Shown here in pieces: positions 7,829-15,677 of a DNA stretch of 15,776 bases. Under the pieces are notes generated by a model. The model ran no database searches. It saw nothing but the letters and a program-made list of their open reading frames with translations, and had not been told where the DNA came from. Numbering within the stretch: position 1 is the first letter of the stretch; every line of letters begins with the position of its first letter. The position numbers were made by a program, and so were the translations under genes. The DNA is from JBAPRR01 sp049281195 (GTDB lineage Bacteria > Actinomycetota > Acidimicrobiia > Acidimicrobiales > CAVXTF01): positions 1 to 15,776 of the forward strand of contig JBAPRR010000128.1 of NCBI GenBank assembly GCA_049281195.1, given 5' to 3'.

Positions 7829-9190
7829 TCAAGTTCCGTGCTGACCTGTCGTCTGTTGTAGGACGCGGGCCCGTTCGCTCAGGTCCAGGCGCTTGCGAAG
7901 GCCCACGAAGTACTCGGTCTCCGCCGCAGATGTAGGCACGTGTCCTAGTGGACCGATCTCGATGATGTAGTTCGTCGCGGCCAGAACTCCGCTCAAGAAG
8001 AGGTCGTCCTGTTGCTGCTTCGTGAGATCAAAGTCCGTGGTCGCCACTCCGCACGGATTGATGAAGATCGTCTGCGCCGCGTATTCCTGCTCGATGCTGT
8101 AGCGATCCCACTCGTTCATCATCGTCTTCAGGCAGGCCTTCGCCTCCGAAAAAGTCTTCTTACAGCTCTTCGTGGGTGGGTAACTCTCAGCAAAGCTCGA
8201 GAGTTTCAGCCCGATTGTCGGCCATCGGGGACTCTGTCCATCGATCCGGTCAAACGCGGTGATCGGGAAGTTCTCGAGCATGCCGCCGTCCACCCATGAC
8301 ACTGTGCCCTTGGCGTACACCTCGTTCGCCATCTGACCGTCCGGGCTCGAGGTGGGAACGCTTACGTCATCCGTCGTGACTTCAACCGGCTTGAAGAAGA
8401 AGGGAATCGACATCGAAGCCCTGACGGCGTCCACGATGGCCATGGACTCGGGCTTCTTGAAGTAGTAGCCGCCGTCCCAGGGCAACCTGACCAGCTGCCC
8501 ACGGGTTATGTCGGAGGTGTGGACCACCAGGCGGTAGCGACGTTCGGGGGGAAGGCTGATGTCCGGATCGTCGTCGATACTGAGACTGGCAAAGTCGGTG
8601 ATATTCAGGGGAGCCAACTTGGAGCCGAGCCACGTCTTCAGGTAGTCACCGCTGTACAGACCCGTGCTCCTCATCAGCTTGAGAGCCATCCAGGCATCGT
8701 TGCCCGGCCCGCGTCCGATCTTCATGAACAACCGATGGGCGAACGACATCGGCATGAATTCGGTGAAACTGACAGTGTCTATGGCTTTCCGCAGATAGGA
8801 CATGTCCGGTTCAGTCCCGTCGACATGGGCCTTCTGAACGATCGAGGCGACGAGCGCAGCGGCGATGGCTCCGGCACTGGTCCCTGCCACCCTCTGGACC
8901 TGAAGGCCGGCCTCGTCGAGGACCATGATCGCTCCCACGAGGCCGATTCCCTTGACACCCCCGCCTTCGAGGGCCAAGTCGCAGCGCAGTTGGTTGTCAG
9001 CGAGGTTCTTCCATCGCGGCAGCACCGTCTGCGGCTGACCGTCCTTCAGGCTTTGAACCGCCTTGTCGAACAACGCTTGAGCTCGAGGATCCCGGGTGAA
9101 TCCCTTGTCGTTGTTCGCGATGTGGACTTGCCCGATTGAGACCGGCGGACCACCAACTGCTGCGGATGAGCTCTCGGCATCCTGCGTCAT
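7829..9190 (-). CDS. Patatin-like phospholipase / acyl hydrolase
   Basis: Predicted Ser-Asp dyad acyl hydrolase of 453 residues, acting on phospholipids or other acyl esters. The patatin signatures are complete: oxyanion loop GGGVKG at residues 76-81, nucleophile elbow GTSAG with S105, and DGG with catalytic D301 (WVDGGMLENFP). No signal peptide is visible; the first 70 residues are polar and of unknown role, and the region after about 330 is also outside the conserved core. The ATG is firm because a GGAGGAA sits 6 bases upstream. It is probably first in an operon with the acetyltransferase that follows 42 bp later. Patatin domains occur in lipid turnover, toxins and some anti-phage systems; no nucleotide cyclase or other defence partner is adjacent, so a housekeeping or lipid-remodelling role is the safer reading. 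Confidence 0.92.
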   Translation of the reverse strand: MTQDAESSSAAVGGPPVSIGQVHIANNDKGFTRDPRAQALFDKAVQSLKDGQPQTVLPRWKNLADNQLRCDLALEGGGVKGIGLVGAIMVLDEAGLQVQRVAGTSAGAIAAALVASIVQKAHVDGTEPDMSYLRKAIDTVSFTEFMPMSFAHRLFMKIGRGPGNDAWMALKLMRSTGLYSGDYLKTWLGSKLAPLNITDFASLSIDDDPDISLPPERRYRLVVHTSDITRGQLVRLPWDGGYYFKKPESMAIVDAVRASMSIPFFFKPVEVTTDDVSVPTSSPDGQMANEVYAKGTVSWVDGGMLENFPITAFDRIDGQSPRWPTIGLKLSSFAESYPPTKSCKKTFSEAKACLKTMMNEWDRYSIEQEYAAQTIFINPCGVATTDFDLTKQQQDDLFLSGVLAATNYIIEIGPLGHVPTSAAETEYFVGLRKRLDLSERARVLQQTTGQHGT

Positions 9191-9196
9191 CTGCTA

Positions 9197-9203
9197 TTCC
9201 TCC
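9197..9203 (-). promoter_or_regulatory. Strong ribosome binding site of the patatin-like gene
   Basis: GGAGGAA on the minus strand, 6 bases before the ATG at 9190. It is the best Shine-Dalgarno match in the window and fixes the start of the patatin-like gene. Confidence 0.8.
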
Positions 9204-9391
9204 AAGTCCCGTGCTTCGAAAATTGGAACAGCGACACAACACTTGAAGCGTACGACGGTGAATCCCGGCACTTTGGGGATCCGACTCACGACGGAAGCTA
9301 CCACCGCACATCGAAACGGGTGCGGAATACCCAAGGACCAACCAGTCGACAACTAACCGAGCCTGACTGAGCTATCGCAAACGTCCAGGCC

Positions 9392-10996
9392 CTAAAGGCC
9401 GATCCTGGTCGGCTTCGCAGATGGTCCAAGGTGATAGTAGATCCAGATGAACCCGATCGATCTCACCCGGTAATGGATGTGATGCAACCCTAGGGCCCGA
9501 CGAATGTCCCTGTTCGAGCCGTCAAGTGTGCTGCCGATGTAAACCGGATGCCTTCTGGCATCTACCTGGAGCTGTGTGGGCTTGAAACGTTCAGCGCCGA
9601 AGCACACTGCGACGTGAAGACGATTTCCGGCGAAGTACTGCAACGGCATCGCCGTCCAATACCCGCCGTAGACGTATGTCTCGTGATCGCTCACGAGAAC
9701 CTGCGCCACGTGTTGCAAAGTCGAGTCTCTCGTCGCGGTTGTCGGAGTTGGTACGACGTTCACGAAGTAGCTGAAGGTCAAGGTGAGCCAAAGGGCCAAT
9801 ATCACAGCGACAATGGCTCCCAACTTTTTGGTCGGACGTCGGGGACATGCGGCCGCCAGTCCGATCATCAGGGCCGGATATGTCGACAGGATGTATCGCG
9901 GCTGGCCGATGAACCAGGTGCTGGATGAAAGTGCGAACGTCAACACCACCATGCCGAAGATCAGCAGCAGCATGTCGGCCGGGCTTCTGTTTTCGGTTCT
10001 GAACCTGAGGAGGTTCAGGATGCCGCGCCTGCGGCGGAAAAGGGCCAAACCCAGCACGCCGAAGAAGGAGAGCTCGATGAGCACCTGCAACCAGGTCGGC
10101 AGTCCGCCCCTCGCGTAGTTGTACGTGAGTCCCAGATATTCCCTGGTGATCGGCCCGAACAGATTGCTCAGACGTTCAGATACCGCGCTCGACCGATGAG
10201 GTTGTCCCGGAATTGGAACATGCCCCGAGGCGATCGAGCAGATCCATTGTGGAGCGCCTCCGATCGCAATTCCCGAAACTATGACTCCGGCACTTCGCGG
10301 TTTTCTTATTACGAGTGCAGCAACCCACAGAATCGCCGGTACCACCTCGACAACGCAGGTGAGGCTGGTCCAGATGGCGAGCCCGCAGGTGAGTCCGAAG
10401 ATGAAGTTCCACTTGGCGTTGGTGCCGCCTGAATCCCCGACACGTAAAGCGAAGTACAACGCCGCGACTCCAAGCATCTGCGCCAGCACGTAAAAGCCGA
10501 GCGAGGTCGTGGTCCCGACAATGTTGTACCAGGGGAGGACGGCGAAAAGAACAGACGCCAGGGCCGCGCGCTGCGGACCGAGTAGACGCTTGGCGAACAG
10601 GTACACCAGGTAGCAGGTGACGACGGAGAGTGCGACCAACGGAAGCCGCAGGGTGAACGGGTTTTGAGGAAGTCGCAAAACCAGATACATCAGAGCTTCG
10701 AGGTATTGCTCCATCGTCCCGCCGTAGTTCTGCCCGGCATAAAAGACGTAGAAATGCCCGTGCAGAATTTGCCGCACCATGAGCCCGGTCGTCGCCTCGT
10801 CAGCGCTGAATAGAACCCGATTGCTCGCCAGGTAAACGAGCCTTGTTGTCGCTGTCAACACCAAGGCGGCGGCAAGGACGTACCGACTCGAGCTGAAAGC
10901 TTGACGCTTCTGAACGGGAGGAGGCGGAATGTCGAAATCAGTCAGCAGCGGGAGATCGACGGTCTCCTCGAGCAACGAGATTGTGCTCCGACTCAT
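9392..10996 (-). CDS. GT-C fold integral membrane glycosyltransferase (GT39/PMT-like)
   Basis: Polytopic membrane protein of 534 residues with about 11-12 hydrophobic segments. A cytoplasmic, proline-rich N terminus precedes the first helix (about 38-57). The first extracytoplasmic loop has the acidic pair D66-E67 in FSADEATTGLM, followed by FYAGQNYGG and MEQYLEA; this D-E plus G-Q-x-Y-x-G pattern is typical of GT39-like (dolichyl-phosphate-mannose:protein mannosyltransferase, ArnT-like) enzymes, which transfer sugars from polyprenyl-phosphate donors outside the membrane. Donor and acceptor cannot be read from sequence; protein O-mannosylation or cell-envelope glycan modification are both possible. 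The start is the ATG at 10996 with GGAGAAA at 11004-11010. It lies 109 bp downstream of the hydrolase gene and 201 bp upstream of the patatin-like gene, on the same strand; shared transcription is possible but not shown. Confidence 0.82.
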   Translation of the reverse strand: MSRSTISLLEETVDLPLLTDFDIPPPPVQKRQAFSSSRYVLAAALVLTATTRLVYLASNRVLFSADEATTGLMVRQILHGHFYVFYAGQNYGGTMEQYLEALMYLVLRLPQNPFTLRLPLVALSVVTCYLVYLFAKRLLGPQRAALASVLFAVLPWYNIVGTTTSLGFYVLAQMLGVAALYFALRVGDSGGTNAKWNFIFGLTCGLAIWTSLTCVVEVVPAILWVAALVIRKPRSAGVIVSGIAIGGAPQWICSIASGHVPIPGQPHRSSAVSERLSNLFGPITREYLGLTYNYARGGLPTWLQVLIELSFFGVLGLALFRRRRGILNLLRFRTENRSPADMLLLIFGMVVLTFALSSSTWFIGQPRYILSTYPALMIGLAAACPRRPTKKLGAIVAVILALWLTLTFSYFVNVVPTPTTATRDSTLQHVAQVLVSDHETYVYGGYWTAMPLQYFAGNRLHVAVCFGAERFKPTQLQVDARRHPVYIGSTLDGSNRDIRRALGLHHIHYRVRSIGFIWIYYHLGPSAKPTRIGL

Positions 10997-11003
10997 TGAG
11001 TAG

Positions 11004-11010
11004 TTTCTCC
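11004..11010 (-). promoter_or_regulatory. Ribosome binding site of the GT39-like gene
   Basis: GGAGAAA on the minus strand, 7 bases before the ATG at 10996, supporting that start over later in-frame starts. Confidence 0.6.
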
Positions 11011-11043
11011 GGCGTGGGGGAGTGGCGCTTACATGAGACGACG

Positions 11044-11057
11044 CGCCGCCGGCGGCG
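11044..11057. repeat. Perfect 14-bp palindrome CGCCGCCGGCGGCG
   Basis: The sequence equals its own reverse complement over 14 bases. It sits in the 109-bp gap between the hydrolase gene and the GT39-like gene, 47 bases before the latter's start. It has no loop and no following T-run, so it is not a standard terminator. It could be a protein-binding site, or simply a by-product of high GC content. Confidence 0.5.
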
Positions 11058-11105
11058 ACAATACTTGCTGGACTCCTTTGCCTTCAGGCAGCTCCCGTAG
11101 TTTTT

Positions 11106-11915
11106 TCAGACGGTTCTGAGGAACTCGATTACCGCTGAGTCCACCGCCTCCGCATTCTCGAACGGGCCTCCGTGTCCGATCCCGGGTATCTCCACGTACT
11201 TGCAGCCCGGTATGGATTGGGCCACCTCTTTACTGAGCTTTACCGGCGTCACCATGTCCCGCTCGAAGCCCAGAACCATGGTCGGGACCTGCACACCGGA
11301 CAGGGCGGCGAGCCGGTCGTCATACGAGGCATCTGCCATGTGCTGACCGATGCGGCCTGGTCCTGACCATGAGGGGGCCATCTGGGTCATCTCGAGATAG
11401 AAGCCGATTGCTTCGTCGTCATCCAGGGCGTGGTGGGAGAATAGGTCGAACGCGCCGTTTACGGCCTCGTATCTCGTCGGCATCTCGAACCCCGTCTGGT
11501 CGAGCTCGACCCACGCGTTGAACAGGGCTTTTCTGAAGGTGTCGAGCCTACCCAGGGTTCCCATCATGACCCCCGCCCTCACCAGGTCGGGACGCGCCAG
11601 TGCCAATTCCTGGGTTGTGAAGGCGCCCAGCGAAAGGCCGGCCACCGGGCACGGTGCTATTCCGATGCCCTCTATTAGGCCGGCAGTATCTTCCGCCATG
11701 AGGCTTACCGAATACGGGCCGGGCGGGCATTCCGACGGAGGCATCCCCCGGTTGTCGTAAGTGACAACCTGATACCCCGCCTGAACGAGGGCCGGAGCGA
11801 GGAAGATGTCCCAGGTCGAGGCCTGCTGTCCGGTTCCGCAAATGAGCAGAACCGGTTCGCCGTCCCCCTGGACCTTGTATTCAAGTCCTACGCCGTTTAC
11901 TTGGAGTCGAGGCAT
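11106..11915 (-). CDS. Alpha/beta-fold hydrolase
   Basis: Predicted soluble cytoplasmic alpha/beta hydrolase. The ATG at 11915 gives 269 residues; a TTG three codons earlier (11924) would give 272. Neither has a good ribosome binding site. Numbering from the TTG, the nucleophile elbow is GLSLG with S98, the acid is D223 in FERDMVTP and the base is H251 in GIGHGGP; the oxyanion region is CGTGQQAST and the motif before strand 4 is YDNRG. Length and motif order match the family of enol-lactonases, esterases and haloperoxidase-like enzymes, but the substrate cannot be told. A helical cap domain spans about 125-200. The gene is transcribed away from the HD-GYP gene, sharing a divergent region of about 176 bp, and is followed by the GT39-like gene on the same strand. 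Confidence 0.9.
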   Translation of the reverse strand: MPRLQVNGVGLEYKVQGDGEPVLLICGTGQQASTWDIFLAPALVQAGYQVVTYDNRGMPPSECPPGPYSVSLMAEDTAGLIEGIGIAPCPVAGLSLGAFTTQELALARPDLVRAGVMMGTLGRLDTFRKALFNAWVELDQTGFEMPTRYEAVNGAFDLFSHHALDDDEAIGFYLEMTQMAPSWSGPGRIGQHMADASYDDRLAALSGVQVPTMVLGFERDMVTPVKLSKEVAQSIPGCKYVEIPGIGHGGPFENAEAVDSAVIEFLRTV

Positions 11916-12091
11916 GGTGTCCAAATGATGCCCGAACAGCGCGAGGCGTCCGGTGTAGACGTCTTGTAACGCTCATTTTGTCGCTCAAAGTGATGGTCCC
12001 GCCTCTCGGCGCGGGTTGTGCCCCTTTTGTTCTCGGAGGGTGGCCGAAATCCCGATTTTTCCGCTCTTTGCATGTCAGGCTGAACGTTCAC
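11916..12091. promoter_or_regulatory. Divergent intergenic region between the hydrolase and HD-GYP genes
   Basis: Both flanking genes read outward, so promoters for both probably lie here. I see no clear -35/-10 pair. A 5-bp stem (CCCGC at 11998-12002 with GCGGG at 12011-12015) is present. The HD-GYP frame is open leftward to a TTG at 11978, but the added residues look non-coding in character. Confidence 0.35.
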
Positions 12092-13207
12092 ATGTCGCTC
12101 TTCATGCCCCCGGAGATGGGGAGCCTCGACGGGTCTGGGACCTCCGTGCTGGTGGTGGATGACGACCCCTCGCTCCGTCTCCTGATCGTCAGAACCCTCG
12201 AGCGTCAGAACTACGCCTGCACACAGGCACCCGATGCGGTCACCGCGCTCACGCTCGCAGCTGAGATCGACTTCGATCTTGCGGTCTGCGACGTGAGGAT
12301 GCCCGAAGTGAGCGGTCTGGATCTGGTTCGACAACTACGTAACCTTCATCCCGAGACGGCCGTGCTGATGGTCAGCGGCCTCGACGATCTTCAGACCGCC
12401 GCAGCAGCGATGGAGCTCGGGGCCTATGGCTACATCATCAAGCCCTTCGAGCCGAACGAGATCGTCATCGCCACCGGCAACGCCTTGTATAGGCGACGCC
12501 AGGAGCTCGAGAGCCGTCACGATCGCGAGTCTCTGGAGCGGGAGGTCAACGAGAGAACTGCCGATCTCGCGTCCGCGATCGATCGTCTCTCAGTGACAGA
12601 ACACGCGCTCCGCGAATCGGAGGAAGACGCGATCAAGCGCCTGGCCTATGCAGCCGAGTTCCACGACCCGACCACAGGTAGCCACATAAACCGGATGGGC
12701 CGCACGTGTGAGCTCATCGCGGTTCACGCCGGGCTCGGTCGTGAGAGGGCCGAAATGATCAGGATCGCGAGCCCCATGCACGACATCGGGAAGATCGGCG
12801 TACGCGACGAGATCCTCAGAAAGGCCGGCAAGTTGACGCCCGAAGAGATGGAGGAGATGCGCAGGCATCCCCTGATCGGCAGTGAGATCCTCGGCGGATT
12901 GGACGCGGCTCCTGAGCTGATGAATCTCGGGGCCGCGATCGCCTTGACCCACCATGAACGATGGGACGGCAACGGCTATCCCTACGGCCTTAAGAAGGAA
13001 GCAATTCTTCTCGAGGGAAGGATCGTGGCCATCGCCGACGTCTTCGATGCGCTCACCAGCGAGCGCTCGTACAAGCCTGCTTTCGAAGTTGATCACGCCT
13101 TGTCGATCATGTGTGAAGAGAGAGGGCGGCACTTCGATCCTGAGCTGCTCGACGTGTTCTTGGCGCTTCTGGACGAGGTAGCCGACCTGGCCTTGAGCGG
13201 GATGTAA
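12092..13207 (+). CDS. Response regulator with REC and HD-GYP domains, predicted c-di-GMP phosphodiesterase
   Basis: Two-domain signalling protein of about 371 residues from the ATG at 12092. ATGs at 12104 and 12116 and a TTG at 11978 are alternatives; none has a good ribosome binding site, and the REC domain only begins at about residue 18. The receiver domain (18-135) is complete: acidic residues D23-D24, phospho-acceptor D67 in CDVRMPEVSG, S95, and K117 in IIKPFEP. A coiled-coil-like linker (about 135-180) leads to the HD-GYP domain, with H230-D231 in HDIGKIG, HHERWDGNGYP containing GYP at 295-297, and a final DVFDALTSERSYKPA segment. HD-GYP domains hydrolyse cyclic di-GMP to pGpG or GMP through a metal centre; all marker residues are present, so it is probably active. 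No histidine kinase lies nearby, making it an orphan regulator here. pyrF follows 20 bp later on the same strand. Confidence 0.93.
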   Translation: MSLFMPPEMGSLDGSGTSVLVVDDDPSLRLLIVRTLERQNYACTQAPDAVTALTLAAEIDFDLAVCDVRMPEVSGLDLVRQLRNLHPETAVLMVSGLDDLQTAAAAMELGAYGYIIKPFEPNEIVIATGNALYRRRQELESRHDRESLEREVNERTADLASAIDRLSVTEHALRESEEDAIKRLAYAAEFHDPTTGSHINRMGRTCELIAVHAGLGRERAEMIRIASPMHDIGKIGVRDEILRKAGKLTPEEMEEMRRHPLIGSEILGGLDAAPELMNLGAAIALTHHERWDGNGYPYGLKKEAILLEGRIVAIADVFDALTSERSYKPAFEVDHALSIMCEERGRHFDPELLDVFLALLDEVADLALSGM

Positions 13208-13212
13208 GTCTC

Positions 13213-13218
13213 GAGGAA
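13213..13218 (+). promoter_or_regulatory. Ribosome binding site of pyrF
   Basis: GAGGAA 9 bases before the GTG at 13228, inside the 20-bp gap after the HD-GYP stop. It supports the GTG start and translation from a shared transcript. Confidence 0.6.
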
Positions 13219-13227
13219 GATGCGTCG

Positions 13228-14076
13228 GTGACTGATCGACCATTCGCAGATCGAGCTGTTGACGCGATGAGCAAGTACGGCCACCTCGTTGTCGGTCTTG
13301 ATCCTTCGGGTGACCTTCTCTCCGCATGGGGTCTCGGAGATACGCCCGACGGGCTGGACCGGTTCGTGGACATAGCCATAGAGGCATGTGTCGGAACCGT
13401 CGGGGTCGTAAAACCGCAAGCGGCCTTCTACGAGAGGCACGGGTGGCGCGGCATCAGGAGCCTGGCCACGCTGGCGCAATCGTGCCGGCAGGCGGGTTTG
13501 CTGGTACTCCTCGACGCCAAAAGAGGAGACGTCGGCTCTACCAACGTCGCTTACGCCGAGGCGTATCTGGGAGACGATGCAGGCATCCCGGTAGACGCGA
13601 TCACCGTTACTCCGTATGTCGGATTCGAAGCGATGACCGCGCTGTTCGACAAGGCGATCGAAGCCAATGCTTCGGTTTTCGTCGTCACCCGTTCCACCAA
13701 CACGGAGGGACGGTCACTTCAGACCGCTCTACATCCCGATGGCACGGCCGTCGAGCACCGGATACTTCTCCAAATCGAGGCGGTCAACGATCGGGTCGCC
13801 CCAGGCCGGCTCGGACCGATCGGTTCTGTTTTCGGCCCGACTCATGGCTATCCGGAAGGTATGGACCTCGACAAGATGAACGGTCTGTTCCTGGCCCCCG
13901 GGCTCGGTGCTCAGGGAGCCACTGCCGATCAGGTAGCGCAGTGCTTCAGGGATTGTCCCGATCGTGTCCTCGCTTCTGCTTCGCGTTCGATCCTGGCGCA
14001 AGGACCCGATCCGTCCGGGATCCGGAAAAGCGCGCAGACCCTTTCAGACCAGTTGGCAAGGGCGCTGCACTCCTAA
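13228..14076 (+). CDS. pyrF: Orotidine-5'-phosphate decarboxylase, type 2 family
   Basis: Catalyses the last step of de novo UMP synthesis, OMP to UMP plus CO2, in the cytoplasm. The protein has 282 residues, the length usual for the type 2 subfamily (the mycobacterial and myxobacterial kind) and longer than the E. coli type. The catalytic DAKRGDVGST motif has D96, K98 and D101; VVGLDPS at 21-27 and VKPQAAFYE near 61-69 form the early substrate-binding strands, and APGLGAQGAT supplies the phosphate-binding G-x-G loop. Start is the GTG at 13228 with GAGGAA 9 bases upstream. It sits 20 bp after the HD-GYP regulator, and no other pyrimidine gene is in view, so it is separated from any pyr operon within this window. 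Its TAA stop at 14074-14076 overlaps the stop codon of the convergent MFS gene. Confidence 0.94.
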   Translation: MTDRPFADRAVDAMSKYGHLVVGLDPSGDLLSAWGLGDTPDGLDRFVDIAIEACVGTVGVVKPQAAFYERHGWRGIRSLATLAQSCRQAGLLVLLDAKRGDVGSTNVAYAEAYLGDDAGIPVDAITVTPYVGFEAMTALFDKAIEANASVFVVTRSTNTEGRSLQTALHPDGTAVEHRILLQIEAVNDRVAPGRLGPIGSVFGPTHGYPEGMDLDKMNGLFLAPGLGAQGATADQVAQCFRDCPDRVLASASRSILAQGPDPSGIRKSAQTLSDQLARALHS

Positions 14077-15542
14077 TCCGCGCCGGCGACAACCTCGAGA
14101 GTGACTTCGTCGGGAACCTCGAGCTCCACCACCCGAGCAGCTGGCCGCAGGAGCGACGTCGTTACTCCCGCGACCGCCGGCATGATGGCCCCGTACCACC
14201 ACAGATGGTGGAAGTTCGAAAGGGCCTGAAGTTCGGAGTGGGGGGTACCGAGGATCACGACGAGGATGGCGACCCCGATCGCTCCGCCTACCTGTCGTGA
14301 GGTCTGGTTGACGGCGCTGCCGACGGCGAAGCGCTGAGGGTGCAGGCTCGAGACTGCTGCTGCGCTCAGCACCGGGAAGGTCATCCCGATCCCGAGACCC
14401 ACGGTGAGCGATCCGGGTAGCCAGACGGTCAGGAATTCCGGGTGGGCTCCGACACGTACCGCGTACCAGATGAGGCCGGTGGCGAACACGCAGAACCCCG
14501 TCAACAGCACCTTGCGGAAACCGACTGATCCGGCCAGGCGTCCCGCAGGGCCGGAGACCGCAGCAACGACGAGTGGCCCCGGAGTAACGGAGAGGCCGGC
14601 TCGGAGGATCGAGTAGTGCCACACGCTCGTGAGAAACAGGATGTTCCCGAGCAGCATCGCGAAGAAGCCCATCGAATATAAGAACGTCGCGGCATTGGCG
14701 ACGCTGAACGACCGTGCCTTGAACAGATTTAGATCGAGCACCGGTTCTGGGTGACGCGAGGAGCGAATGACAAAAACGGTCCCGAGGACGACAGCGGCCA
14801 CGAAGGCGCCGATGATCGAGCCGCTCGGCCATCCCCAGGTCGGCCCCTCTGAGATTGCGAGGACGAGAGCAGCGAGAGCTGCCGAGACCAGAACGACCCC
14901 GATGTAGTCGGGCGCCGACTTTGAGCCGCTGGCAGGCGACGCCTTGAGAACCCGGCGACCCAACACGAACGCGACCAGGCCGACCGGAAGGTTCACATAA
15001 AAAGCCGATCGCCAACCGAACGCCGTTATCAGAACCGCTCCGAGCGAAGGCCCGGTTGCCACGGCCAACGCCCCGATACCGCCCCATAGCGACACCACCT
15101 GCGAGCGTTTCTCCTGGGGGAACGCTCCGAGCAGCAGTCCGAGTGACGAAGGCAGCATCGCCGCGGCCCCGCTTCCCTGGATGACCCGCCCGAGCACCAA
15201 AGTGCCGACCGACGGTGCTACTCCGCACAAGGCCGATCCGAGGCAGAACACCCCGAGGCCGAAGAAGAAGACGCGCCTGCTCCCGAGCCTGTCAGCGGTG
15301 CGGCCGGCGATCACGAGCAACGAACCGAACACGATGCTGTAGGCGGTGATCACCCAGGCCAGACTGGCCCTGGTGTCGTGGGAGAAGCTTCGTTCCAGGG
15401 CCGGGAACGCCACGTTCACGATCGACAGGTCGAGAGACGCCATGAACGCCCCGAGGGCGGTGACGAAGAAGATCGCGACCCGTGGCTCGGAGATCCTCAG
15501 ACGAAGCTGCGACACCTGGGTAGATTCCGTCATTGAACCCAT
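14073..15542 (-). CDS. MFS exporter, DHA2 family (EmrB/QacA type), 14 transmembrane segments
   Basis: Proton-coupled multidrug or metabolite efflux transporter of about 489 residues in the cytoplasmic membrane. The first helix carries the DHA2 mark MASLDLSIVNVAFPAL; motif A follows between helices 2 and 3 (AGRTADRLGSRRVF), and motif C lies in helix 5 (TGPSLGAVL, then GWRSAFYVNLPVG). Length and hydrophobic pattern fit 14 helices. The true substrate cannot be told. The start is uncertain: the ATG at 15542 is used, an ATG at 15533 is equally plausible, and a TTG at 15569 has an AGGA 5 bases upstream. Its stop overlaps that of pyrF, so the two converging genes share their last bases. No adjacent TetR or MarR regulator is seen in the window. 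Confidence 0.92.
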   Translation of the reverse strand: MGSMTESTQVSQLRLRISEPRVAIFFVTALGAFMASLDLSIVNVAFPALERSFSHDTRASLAWVITAYSIVFGSLLVIAGRTADRLGSRRVFFFGLGVFCLGSALCGVAPSVGTLVLGRVIQGSGAAAMLPSSLGLLLGAFPQEKRSQVVSLWGGIGALAVATGPSLGAVLITAFGWRSAFYVNLPVGLVAFVLGRRVLKASPASGSKSAPDYIGVVLVSAALAALVLAISEGPTWGWPSGSIIGAFVAAVVLGTVFVIRSSRHPEPVLDLNLFKARSFSVANAATFLYSMGFFAMLLGNILFLTSVWHYSILRAGLSVTPGPLVVAAVSGPAGRLAGSVGFRKVLLTGFCVFATGLIWYAVRVGAHPEFLTVWLPGSLTVGLGIGMTFPVLSAAAVSSLHPQRFAVGSAVNQTSRQVGGAIGVAILVVILGTPHSELQALSNFHHLWWYGAIMPAVAGVTTSLLRPAARVVELEVPDEVTLEVVAGAD

Positions 15543-15677
15543 GCTAGCGGCCTGAGTTCTATGAAACAACCTATTCCTGGAGACGCGGCTCCATGCGCGG
15601 TGATGATCTGCGAGTGGACTGGTCCCGGACGGTCCCGGTTGAGTGCCGGAAGCTCCGCTAGTGGTCGGAGGGGCCGC
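15543..15677. other. Intergenic region upstream of the MFS gene
   Basis: These 135 bases must hold the MFS promoter unless it is co-transcribed with the gene at the right edge. A 5-bp stem (CTCCG at 15653-15657, CGGAG at 15666-15670) lies just past the stop of that edge gene on the minus strand, but no T-run follows. A short GGTCCCGG sequence occurs twice near 15620-15640. Nothing firmer is visible. Confidence 0.3.

Noticed and set aside
7829..9190. Patatin-like protein as effector of a CBASS or similar anti-phage system
   Set aside because: CBASS patatin effectors sit beside a cGAS/DncV-like nucleotidyltransferase. The neighbours here are an acetyltransferase and a membrane glycosyltransferase, and no cyclase, E1/E2 or JAB gene is visible.
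13326..14300. A 324-codon plus-strand frame overlapping pyrF and the MFS gene
   Set aside because: It is rich in Arg, Gly and Ser without motifs, and it crosses two well-supported genes in other frames.
14044..15228. A 394-codon minus-strand frame within the MFS gene
   Set aside because: It is shifted against the MFS frame and Arg/Gly-rich, with no membrane pattern; the MFS frame has all family motifs.
15593..15661. Small plus-strand ORF of 22 codons (MRGDDLRVDWSRTVPVECRK)
   Set aside because: It is short, lacks a ribosome binding site and has no similarity I recognise. Its length is expected by chance.
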